In this document: piece by piece, positions 6,601-11,782 of the stretch
Layout of the letters: the number at the start of each line of letters is the position of its first letter
Position numbering within the stretch: position 1 is the first letter of the stretch
Assembly (NCBI GenBank): GCA_031264885.1
Contig: JAISDM010000023.1
Location: 1-14,374, forward strand
DNA length: 14,374 bases
Source of the DNA: Peptococcaceae bacterium
Lineage (GTDB): Bacteria > Bacillota > Peptococcia > DRI-13 > UBA5745
Reading direction: 5' to 3'
Position numbers and translations under genes: made by a program
The notes under the pieces: generated by a model
Database searches by the model: none
What the model was told of the DNA's origin: nothing
What the model saw: the letters and a program-made list of their open reading frames with translations, nothing else

Positions 6601-7101
6601 GCCCGCCATCACCGACAGCGGTTCGGTGGCCCAGCCGGATACCCGGTCAAAGTCCGCGAACGCGGTTTTTTTGGCGGTTGAGTTCAAAACCTGCTGGAAC
6701 AGCCTGTAAAGAATCGTGGCCGTCTGCTCCCGGGTCAAGGGCTCGTTGGCGCCAAAGGCGCTGTCGTCGATCCCCACCATGGCCCCCGCCGCCACTACGT
6801 TGTGTACGGACGCGTAATACCAATCCTCCGGGTTCACATCCGCGAACGTCTTGGCCGCCGGATAATTCTGCGCGGAGATGATACTTGAGATAATCTGCGC
6901 GGCTTCAGCCCGTGTCAGGCTGTTGTCCGGCCGCAGATCCCCATCCTCGTATCCGCCCAGAACGCCGTATGCCTGCCATTTCTGCAGCGGCCCGTCCGCC
7001 CAGTGAGACTCCTGGGCAAACACGGCGCCAACGGCGCACAGGCTCAGCAGCATCAGTACGCATAGTAACGGCAGCCCTTTCCTGATAAATAATTTTGACA
7101 T
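3616..7101 (-). CDS. SLH-domain cell-surface protein
   Basis: The protein has 1161 residues. A signal peptide (K/R-rich start, hydrophobic core, cleavage probably after A29 in VFA-Q) precedes three SLH repeats at about 32-78, 86-135 and 147-196. SLH repeats anchor proteins non-covalently to pyruvylated secondary cell-wall polymer, so it should sit on the cell surface. A short beta-rich stretch (213-240), a Thr/Pro/Ala linker and a run of ten glycines (292-301) follow. The large middle part (about 305-940) is beta-rich and I do not recognise its family with confidence. The end has two related domains about 113 residues apart, each opening with LGxW (near 947 and 1062), and a third is cut off by the stop. 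The start is ATG 7101, with AGGAGG 6 bases upstream. A TTG two codons earlier would overlap the binding site. It stands alone in its transcript. Confidence 0.93.
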   Translation of the reverse strand: MSKLFIRKGLPLLCVLMLLSLCAVGAVFAQESHWADGPLQKWQAYGVLGGYEDGDLRPDNSLTRAEAAQIISSIISAQNYPAAKTFADVNPEDWYYASVHNVVAAGAMVGIDDSAFGANEPLTREQTATILYRLFQQVLNSTAKKTAFADFDRVSGWATEPLSVMAGNGYINGYEDGTVNPSREITRAEFISILDHVVPNVVFDQPQASYTGNVLVVGGNVDLSNSAISGNVLLAKAAVQNPPRFAAGFTGTPVRVGLPKTAVSAPQTQTQTPVSETAAPTPTAAAPSAGSGGGGGGGGGGSVTVAVTFDGQYQVMGVNYVLLSVTAGSDANCTFALDGETLTATRVNTSGSLVKVELPAGPTGGVFTAALRQNGRTLLSRELSFAPGAAAPKTLYGETSMTFSEFFHDITADIDAVLPAATTFAAGGTAAVPEKFITQGTRTGNNGTMTYADGDKLEKVDAVSSATYGDTVHFMPEGNLVLRTGPDGRMATHADNAIIGVKKVQVGVDFDLYVNAKLLEGSGRGTAQSANVAAKVEQAGFTVVRKAYASDPTVSAAGVTVAAAPEFYAVKYMLTDGNWGKRIVLNPSVAKALPGTALETEEPAYGGNWGDKVSGVTHGALQAEYAGANYWDNFAEYLYGGYIEDSSGHTEPLVFLQNLFSHRMHEDFDIAISPSRFARLGRLNASDTYKVTVFAYGFKDVETEISFTGFVNGASRIEGATAFAVAEGGAPISFNVLDMDNAGALNLSGAALFKGTAAVNPSDYQLTRDGQAVKVTLNTSLFTGSFQGSYTLRLVPNTDAVTSKDLTFSLTKLMPRPQLRVDEFAEGHDATEAAPLFAVKGSKLYFTHDDFAAGVITAGRSGYSTIKPASAEGAGTTVGDALARAGGPNGAGNPYYIDLGSSQFEEGNTYVLTIYSTGFEPQAYYIRVPEAVEALWLDQLSNPFLGQWQFTPPDFPDMTVKFNFKTDGFWDYEIVGMPADEGGVGTAGYIVFDNQMITYDESEGAVGYTFEVTDNNTISVTEFEPDENGTLVPGETAPFVRTAGSPVNREDKPFALNHPYLGTWRFDGVEEDEILGLCHFIMDYTINTDGTFVVDGTVETPTGDVMPMNVDGYYLIYGSALVMYMEGEGFETAAVTLIDSDTITVAEGDEPPVTMNRVKSL

Positions 7102-7133
7102 AAGCAACCTCCTTTTTAGTTTTAACTAACACT

Positions 7134-7142
7134 ATTTTAGCA
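7134..7142 (-). promoter_or_regulatory. Extended -10 promoter of SLH protein gene
   Basis: On the minus strand TGC followed by TAAAAT gives an extended -10 element (TGn plus a five-of-six hexamer), 33 bases before the ATG at 7101. No good -35 is seen at 17 bases (GTGTCC), as is usual for this promoter type. Confidence 0.5.
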
Positions 7143-7321
7143 AATTCTAACACCCGGACACCGGAACCTTTCCTTTTTTTGATTCCGCGTATCTCCCTGT
7201 CAGCCATCGCTAACCGTGTCGGTTAACGTAATTCTGCACCCATTCGACACTTTTGTCAAGTCATTTTATGAAATTCCCTTCAACTCGAAGTTTGGAAAAA
7301 TTTCCCTCATGGGAGGGATGG

Positions 7322-7377
7322 CAGGCGCAGTCTGTATGACTTCCCCTCCGGAGGGGAAGTCATACAGACTGCGCCTG
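7322..7377. repeat. Perfect 56-bp palindrome
   Basis: The 28 bases starting CAGGCGCAGTCTGTATGACT are followed at once by their exact reverse complement, centred on CTCCGGAG. There is no spacer and no mismatch. GC-rich inverted segments follow, suggesting it belongs to a larger decayed intergenic repeat. It is 220 bases upstream of the surface-protein start, on the upstream side of its promoter. Confidence 0.9.
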
Positions 7378-7468
7378 ACGGGGTGGTGGCGCTTCGAAGG
7401 AACCACCCCGCCCTCCGGGCGCCCCTCTCAGGAGGGGAATGGGAAAACACGCCCTAAATATTGTAAAC

Positions 7469-7517
7469 ACACAATATATGGGGTCAGCGGGGTGAAATGA
7501 CACGCTATATATTGTGT
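7469..7517. repeat. AT-rich inverted pair, ACACAATATAT / ATATATTGTGT
   Basis: The 11-base arms (7469-7479 and 7507-7517) are exact reverse complements around 27 bases. The right arm and the following CGATATAATTTTTGTTGTTT recur at 9666-9700 (TATATATTGTGTT...CGATGCAATTTTTGTTGTTT), in both cases just before a clover-shaped palindrome. It therefore looks like part of that larger repeat. Confidence 0.7.
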
Positions 7518-7552
7518 TGCCGATATAATTTTTGTTGTTTCCGGACGGACCC

Positions 7553-7620
7553 GGGCGGCAGAATGCCGCCCCTACAAGGCGCATCGTTCACGGTACCGTA
7601 GGGGCGGCATCCTGCCGCCC
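7553..7620. repeat. Clover-shaped palindromic repeat, copy C
   Basis: Arms 7553-7575 and 7598-7620 are complementary with one mismatch (ATCCTG for ATTCTG). The upstream flank (TTTTTGTTGTTTCCGGAC) matches copies B and D. The downstream flank diverges (CCCCCGTCTCTATCTTG). Confidence 0.9.
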
Positions 7621-7710
7621 GCCCCCGTCTCTATCTTGCCGGCCATTCGTTCCCCGAAGACTTCCTTTTATTTAGAATATAAACATTTCATATTTAGCTT
7701 CAAAGAGATC

Positions 7711-7756
7711 TTTACAATCGCACCGAAACAGTTTACAATATCGGTGTAAATGTAAA
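7711..7756 (+). promoter_or_regulatory. AbiE promoter inside inverted-repeat operator
   Basis: TTTACA (7711-7716) and TACAAT (7734-7739) are 17 bases apart, a strong -35/-10 pair with start site near 7746. The same stretch carries an inverted repeat: TTTACA-ATCG-CACCGA (7711-7726) and TCGGTG-TAAA-TGTAAA (7741-7756). The outer and inner 6-base words match exactly across a 14-base centre. AbiEi antitoxins of studied systems bind inverted repeats in their own promoter and repress it. These half-sites cover the -35 and the start site, as expected for autorepression. Confidence 0.75.
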
Positions 7757-7769
7757 GGCGGCGATAATC

Positions 7770-8363
7770 TTGGACACATTGAGAATCATTGACAAGTTAC
7801 TTCATGAGAATAGCGGCGTTGTGCGTACTGTGGATGCTGTTCAGGCAGGGCTGTCGCGCACAACGCTCGGTCTGCTCGTTAAAAGCGGCAAGTTAGAGAG
7901 AATCGCGCAGGGGCAATATATCCGGCCGGATGATATACCGGATGAGTTGTATCTGCTGCGGCAACGCTCTGATAAAATTATTTTTTCTCATGAAACGGCA
8001 TTGTTTTTACACAACATGGCTGAAAGAACACCGTTAAAGCACTCACTGACTGTCCCCAGCAGCTATAAATTATCCTCTTCTTTGTACGATGGCTGTAAAA
8101 TCTATTATGTGAAGCCTGAATTGCATCTTATGGGGCGATGTACTGTCCCATCAAAAATGGGGCATGAAGTAGTCGCCTACAATGTCGAGCGGACTGTCTG
8201 TGATATCCTTCGCAGCCGCAGCCGGATTGACAGCCAAACACTTGCGGCGGCTATGAAAAACTATACTACCCGCAGAGATCAGGATTGGAATAGACTGAGA
8301 GAATACTCCGAGGCATTTCGTATCACAAAACTTTTACGGAAATATTTGGAGGTATTAACATGA
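7770..8363 (+). CDS. abiEi: AbiEi-family antitoxin and autorepressor
   Basis: The protein has 197 residues. The N-terminal 55 residues form a winged helix-turn-helix (SGVVRTVDAVQAGLSRTTL, then LVKSGKLERIAQGQYI). The C-terminal part (FSHETALFLHNMAERTP, SSSLYDGCKIYYV, NVERTVCDILR) fits the AbiEi_4 type of type IV antitoxins. In the family, it counters the nucleotidyltransferase AbiEii without direct complex formation and represses the operon. The start is TTG at 7770. No ATG is available before the conserved helix, and AAAGGCGG lies upstream at usual spacing. It overlaps the toxin gene by 4 bases (ATGA), so the two are translationally coupled. A strong promoter with inverted-repeat operator lies just upstream. 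Confidence 0.9.
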   Translation: MDTLRIIDKLLHENSGVVRTVDAVQAGLSRTTLGLLVKSGKLERIAQGQYIRPDDIPDELYLLRQRSDKIIFSHETALFLHNMAERTPLKHSLTVPSSYKLSSSLYDGCKIYYVKPELHLMGRCTVPSKMGHEVVAYNVERTVCDILRSRSRIDSQTLAAAMKNYTTRRDQDWNRLREYSEAFRITKLLRKYLEVLT

Positions 8364-9202
8364 GCGCGGGCGCGATGAGCCTAAAAGCGCAGATCAGAAA
8401 CCTTGCGAAAAAGAAAAATGTTAAAGCACAGATATTGCTTCAAAATTATATGTTTGAACGCTTTTTGGAGCGGTTGTCGTTGTCGGAGTACAAAGACAAA
8501 TTCTTGCTGAAAGGCGGTATGCTGATTGCGGCTATTGTCGGCATGGATGCCCGATCTACAATGGATATGGATGCCACGCTTCGCGGGCTTCCGCTTACGG
8601 AAGAAAGCATACGCAAAGCGATTACCGCAATCTGTGATTTTCCGATTCAGGATGAGGTCAAGTTGATTGTCGGAACAATAGCCCCCATCCGGCCGGATGA
8701 TGTTTATGGCGGGTACCGCGTGAAGATTACAGCTATGTACGACACTATTGAGACCCCGTTATCGTTAGATATTTCAGCGGGTGATGTGATTACACCGCAC
8801 GCGGTTAAATATATTTTTCGCGGAATCTTCGACGAGGAAAAACAGATTGAAATATGGGCATACAACATTGAGACGGTCATGGCTGAGAAGGTCGAAACGA
8901 TATTGCGCCGCAATACGCTTAATACCAGGTCAAGAGATTTTTACGATATTTTTATTCTGAGTACGACGCAAACCTACGATCCGGCGTTTTTGAAAGAAGC
9001 TGTTTCGGCAACTGCAGCGCATCGCGCCACAACAGAGCAGATTGCCGATATTCCCGCACTGCTAAAAATGATGACGGACAGCGCGGAATTGCGACAGATG
9101 TGGGAGAAGTATCGCCGTGAATTCGATTATGCGGCTGATATTACCTATGAGCAGGTGCTAAAGGCATTGAATGATGTTTGCGCGCTGTTATTTTCGCCGT
9201 AA
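8360..9202 (+). CDS. abiEii: AbiEii/AbiGii-family nucleotidyltransferase toxin
   Basis: The protein has 280 residues. It is a DNA polymerase beta-like nucleotidyltransferase with KGGM (51-54), then D69 and D71 in TMDMDAT (the two metal-binding aspartates), and D137 in LSLDIS. ETVMAEKVET (171-180) and TRSRDFYDI (189-197) are typical of AbiEii. AbiE-type toxins transfer nucleotides to RNA; related proteins modify tRNA 3' ends and so halt growth, for example on phage infection. All key residues are present, so it looks active. A GGAGGT lies 6 bases before the ATG inside the end of the antitoxin gene. A second Met (residue 6) could also start but lacks a better binding site. The two genes form a compact two-gene defence/maintenance module, without other defence genes beside it. 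Confidence 0.92.
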   Translation: MSAGAMSLKAQIRNLAKKKNVKAQILLQNYMFERFLERLSLSEYKDKFLLKGGMLIAAIVGMDARSTMDMDATLRGLPLTEESIRKAITAICDFPIQDEVKLIVGTIAPIRPDDVYGGYRVKITAMYDTIETPLSLDISAGDVITPHAVKYIFRGIFDEEKQIEIWAYNIETVMAEKVETILRRNTLNTRSRDFYDIFILSTTQTYDPAFLKEAVSATAAHRATTEQIADIPALLKMMTDSAELRQMWEKYRREFDYAADITYEQVLKALNDVCALLFSP

Positions 9203-9311
9203 TTTTTGCGGCAGCGCGGTTAATCCCGGTCACCGCGTAAACGCTTCCAGCGATTCTTCGCTCACGATGTCCGCGTATTCGCCGTTCAATACTCGCTGCT
9301 GGCCGTCCCGC

Positions 9312-9462
9312 ATGGTCTGTTACAAAAAAGAACAGGGCGCTTTCAAAAGCGCGGCGGACGGCGTGGCCGCGAGAAGAAAAATCCGCATTCTGCGGGCAGT
9401 GCGGCGCGAAAAACAAACGCGGCGTGAAATTCTGTGGAGATTGCGGCGCGCCCATGCTGTGA
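9312..9462 (+). pseudogene. Zinc-ribbon relic with probable frameshift
   Basis: Near the end, FCGQCGAKNKRGVKFCGDC followed by GAPML and a TGA (9460-9462) is a classic zinc ribbon (CxxC, 12 residues, CxxC), as found at the tails of many bacterial proteins. This frame has no start codon. The only sensible preceding Met (9312, MVCYKKEQGAFKSAADGVAA) is in another frame and would join it by a one-base shift at an A5 run (9377-9381). No ribosome binding site is seen. Most likely it is the surviving 3' end of a decayed gene, and whether the upstream piece belongs to it is a guess. Confidence 0.45.
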
Positions 9463-9519
9463 AAGCGGGCCAGACCGTCTGAAAACTATCATATCTTGTC
9501 ATTCCGGCGCCATATTTTT

Positions 9520-9594
9520 GTCATTCTGGGCTTGACCCAGAATCCAGGTTCCTTGGTTTATCATTTTTGGATTCCGGGTCAAGCCTGGAATGAC
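9520..9594. repeat. REP-like palindrome, copy 2, with one 22-bp satellite unit
   Basis: Arms 9520-9546 and 9568-9594 are complementary over 27 bases with three mismatches, and belong to the same family as 162-233. On the left, GTCATTCCGGCGCC plus ATATTTTT (9499-9520) is the reverse complement of a variant of the 22-bp unit arrayed at 229-370. Here only one unit is present. Confidence 0.85.
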
Positions 9595-9712
9595 GGGGGA
9601 TAGACAAGTCCGGATGACAGCAGGAATCCGCATCCAGTGGGGCCGGGGTGGTGGGCGCCGGCGCGGTATATATTGTGTTAACGATGCAATTTTTGTTGTT
9701 TTCGGACAGTCT

Positions 9713-9849
9713 GGGGCGGCAGAATGCCGCCCCCTACATATCATCATTCATCGTACCATAGGAACGAATTCGCGTATCGCGCACAGAGGGCGGCATATAC
9801 CCATCCATAGGGCGGGTCCGTACCCCGTAGGGGCGGCATTCTGCCGCCC
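9713..9849. repeat. Clover-shaped palindromic repeat, copy D, with enlarged centre
   Basis: The left arm (9713-9736, one extra C) and right arm (9827-9849) match, but the centre is 90 bases instead of about 21. The centre contains a further partial arm (GAGGGCGGCATAT, near 9786-9798), as if a second copy had inserted or recombined into the first. The upstream flank matches copies B and C, the downstream flank (CTTGACAG, GCGAATCGCAG) matches A and B. Confidence 0.85.
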
Positions 9850-9899
9850 GTCCTTGACAGAGGTGTAACACTGCGAATCGCAGACGCCGGATGTGATCC

Positions 9900-9928
9900 T
9901 TGACCCTGATTGTAAAAAACGGTACAAT
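9900..9928 (+). promoter_or_regulatory. Candidate promoter upstream of the enolase-family gene
   Basis: TTGACC (9900-9905) and TACAAT (9923-9928) are 17 bases apart, each five of six to consensus. The implied start near 9935 lies inside the small ORF that follows, so this promoter could serve the enolase-family gene at 10170 but not translation from the ATG at 9927. Confidence 0.55.
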
Positions 9929-10118
9929 GAAAACGGTATCTCTCCCATGCGGTGTGATTCGGAAATATAAGGAAGAATCGAGTTCCGATCTCAAAGATTG
10001 GGTGCCGGACGCGCCGGGCGAATATGTTGATACGGTCGTCGAAGAGTGGAAAAAAGGCAATCCGGACGACGCGGACGTGGATGAAGTGATGAGCTTTGTG
10101 GAGGCCGACCGGTCATGA
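9927..10118 (+). CDS. Small acidic protein of unknown function (63 residues)
   Basis: I do not recognise this protein. From ATG 9927 it reads MKTVSLPCGVIRKYKEESSS and then a strongly acidic tail (NPDDADVDEVMSFVEADRS). Codon choice is G/C-rich in third positions like the neighbours, and the sequence is not made of repeat, which supports coding. Against it: no ribosome binding site is seen before 9927, and a good promoter overlaps the start codon. An in-frame TTG at 9900 is also possible and also lacks a binding site. It may be a true small gene, or the end of a protein whose front was lost to the repeats upstream. It ends 51 bases before the enolase-family gene and could be co-transcribed with it. 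Confidence 0.45.
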   Translation: MKTVSLPCGVIRKYKEESSSDLKDWVPDAPGEYVDTVVEEWKKGNPDDADVDEVMSFVEADRS

Positions 10119-10169
10119 GCGGAAAACAGGGCCGTTTATGAATGAAATGAGAGATGAAAGGGGTTCAAA

Positions 10170-11273
10170 ATGAGCAAAATAAAAGACGTCGAAATTTTTC
10201 TTCCGGTTTTCCGTCAGGAGAACCCGCAGTATGACTCGAGTTTTATCCTGAAGTACAGAGGCCGGGTCGTCGCGCGGGTCATAACAGACGACGGGGTCGA
10301 AGGCTACGGCATGACATTCGCCGATCCTGTGGCGGAATACATCCAAAAAATCCTCAAAGAAGAGATCGTTGGGAAAGACCCCCTGGCTTTCGAGGACATC
10401 TGGAACGCCATGTACACGCAGATACGTTCTTCGGGACGCAAGGGCGTGGCGCTTATGGGAATGAGCGCCATAGACATAGCGATTTGGGACATTCGCGGCA
10501 AGATCCTCGGCCAGCCCATCTACAAGCTGCTCGGCGGCGTCAACCGTCTGATTCCCGCCTACGCCAGCGTCGGTTTCCTCTCCATGCCCGAAGACACGGT
10601 ATTGGAGAAATCCCTCGAATATGTTGAGGATGGGTATTCGATGCTCAAGATCAAGGTCGGCTACGATCTCGGTCAGAATTTACGGGCGGATTACCGCCGT
10701 GTTGAACGCGTCCGCCGCGCCGTGGGAGACGACATCCATATTATCGTTGACGCCAACGGCATCTACGACGCCGCCACGGCCGTCCGCTTCGCGCGTATGC
10801 TGGAGACGCTGGATGTTTCCCTGTTTGAGGAGCCGACTCACGCGGACGACATCGCGGGACTGGCGCGGGTGCGCGCGATGACCGGCGTCCCCATCGCCGC
10901 GGGGGAAAACGAATACACGAAATACGGATGCCGCGACCTGCTGTGCGCGGACGCCGTGGACGTATTGCAATTCGACATCACCCGCGCCGGCGGCTTCACG
11001 GAAATGACAAAAATCATCGCGCTTTCCCAGGCGTTCAACAAAAAAATCGCGCCGCATTTTTGGCCTCAGTTCTCCGCCCATTTGCTCAGCGCGGCGCAAA
11101 ACGGCCTTTATCTCGAAGTTTTTCCTACGCCTAAAGGGGTTCGGGAAGGCGAGAACATCATCACAAACCAGCCGCCCGTCGTTAAAGGGCAGTATGAAAT
11201 CCCCGACGGCCCGGGATTGGGACTGGATTTTGACTATTCCTATCTGAGCCGCTACAAAGCGCCCAATTATTGA
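10170..11273 (+). CDS. Enolase-superfamily enzyme, mandelate racemase group
   Basis: The protein has 367 residues, usual for the family. These enzymes pull a proton from the carbon next to a carboxylate, with Mg2+ stabilising the enolate, and mostly racemise or dehydrate acids such as sugar acids. The residues line up closely with mandelate racemase. The KxK base is K160-I-K162; metal ligands are D194 (VDAN), E220 (FEEP) and E246 (AGEN). The Asp-His pair is D269 (QFDITRAGG) and H296 (APHFWPQ), and E316 (YLEVFP) matches the enolate-binding Glu. Presence of both Lys and His bases fits the mandelate racemase subgroup rather than muconate cycloisomerases. The substrate cannot be told. No sugar-acid kinase, aldolase or transporter is next to it. 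AAAGGGG lies 6-7 bases before the ATG. Confidence 0.93.
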   Translation: MSKIKDVEIFLPVFRQENPQYDSSFILKYRGRVVARVITDDGVEGYGMTFADPVAEYIQKILKEEIVGKDPLAFEDIWNAMYTQIRSSGRKGVALMGMSAIDIAIWDIRGKILGQPIYKLLGGVNRLIPAYASVGFLSMPEDTVLEKSLEYVEDGYSMLKIKVGYDLGQNLRADYRRVERVRRAVGDDIHIIVDANGIYDAATAVRFARMLETLDVSLFEEPTHADDIAGLARVRAMTGVPIAAGENEYTKYGCRDLLCADAVDVLQFDITRAGGFTEMTKIIALSQAFNKKIAPHFWPQFSAHLLSAAQNGLYLEVFPTPKGVREGENIITNQPPVVKGQYEIPDGPGLGLDFDYSYLSRYKAPNY

Positions 11274-11782
11274 GCATGAAGGAACTTGACCGCATACGCG
11301 GGCAGGAGCGCCGCGACTGATCAAAGCGGCCGCAGCCATAGCCCGTGAAAACTACAAGAAACGGCAGAACCGAGAGCATATCAGTTCAAAAGTCGATACA
11401 TACGGGGACGGTTACGGGCGCCACAATAACGCAACTGTAGGGGCGGCATTCTGCCGCCCGTTTTTGGTATGCGCCGAAATTCCAAATTACGAATCACAAT
11501 GGGAGCGATGGAGAATTGTGGCTCATTCCTAATGGTTATACCGGGCTTTCATGTTTTTTCGTCTCTACCGCCTAAAGTGGGCGCTCGTTTACGAATCACT
11601 ATTAATGTATGACATAATGCTTTTGAAAAAATGAATCTTATTATGCCCGTATATGTATGCGTTCGTTCTCGCGGCAGACACATCGGCTTGGGACAAGCAA
11701 AGCAGATGCCGCCGACACTCGCGCTGGATTGAGCGCAACAGACTGCCTGCAGCGGAACCGTTTATGGGGAGGTGTCACAGAT
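11274..11782. other. Gap between enolase-family gene and LRR protein
   Basis: The gap holds a single arm of the clover-shaped repeat (11437-11459) and its AT-rich tail. A frame without start codon (about 11317-11430) reads LIKAAAAIARENYKKRQNRE and on to DTYGDGYG, which looks like a gene remnant but matches nothing I know. The last 190 bases are the leader region of the LRR gene. An extended -10 candidate TGA-CATAAT (about 11608-11616) lacks a good -35, and a small hairpin GCGCT-GGATTG-AGCGC lies near 11721-11736. No known riboswitch is recognised. Confidence 0.5.
11437..11459 (+). repeat. Clover-shaped repeat, copy E (single right arm)
   Basis: GTAGGGGCGGCATTCTGCCG plus CCC matches the right arm of the other copies exactly. 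The left arm is missing or unrecognisable (GGACGGTTACGGGCGCC upstream is at best a remnant). The 3' flank (GGTATGCGCCGAAATTCC, ACGAATCACAATGG) resembles copies A and B. Confidence 0.85.

Larger units (their letters stand above)
7102..7769. other. Divergent intergenic region between SLH protein and AbiE operon
   Basis: The gap contains the surface-protein promoter, a perfect 56-bp palindrome (7322-7377), and GC-rich inverted bits around 7378-7437 (CACCCCGCC, CTCCGGGCG). It also holds an AT-rich inverted pair (7469-7517), copy C of the clover-shaped palindrome (7553-7620) and the AbiE promoter/operator (7711-7756). Bases 7143-7300 show nothing recognisable. No gene is supported. Confidence 0.65.
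9203..9926. other. Repeat-filled gap after AbiE operon
   Basis: The gap contains a 7-base inverted pair around the toxin stop (CGCGCTG 9181-9187, CAGCGCG 9212-9218; no T tract), a zinc-ribbon relic (9312-9462), REP-like copy 2 with one satellite unit (9499-9594), and clover-shaped copy D (9713-9849). A possible promoter lies at 9900-9928. A 27-residue minus-strand frame (9230-9313, ending EESLEAFTR) reads like the tail of a gene but lacks a ribosome binding site and is not called. Confidence 0.6.

Noticed and set aside
3865..6681. A 938-codon open frame on the plus strand opposite the SLH protein gene
   Set aside because: It runs antisense to a gene with clear SLH domains, and its translation is rich in Arg, Gly and His with no domain signal. 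It is the usual shadow of a GC-rich gene whose third positions avoid stops on the other strand.
9230..9313. 27-residue minus-strand ORF ending EESLEAFTR
   Set aside because: The composition is protein-like, but it has no ribosome binding site and a stop lies just upstream. At most it is a gene-tail remnant, so it is described only within the gap.
11641..11782. Riboswitch (cyclic-di-GMP type) in the LRR gene leader
   Set aside because: A short GGGACAAGCAAAGC stretch is reminiscent, but the paired helices and the second conserved loop of that class cannot be built here.
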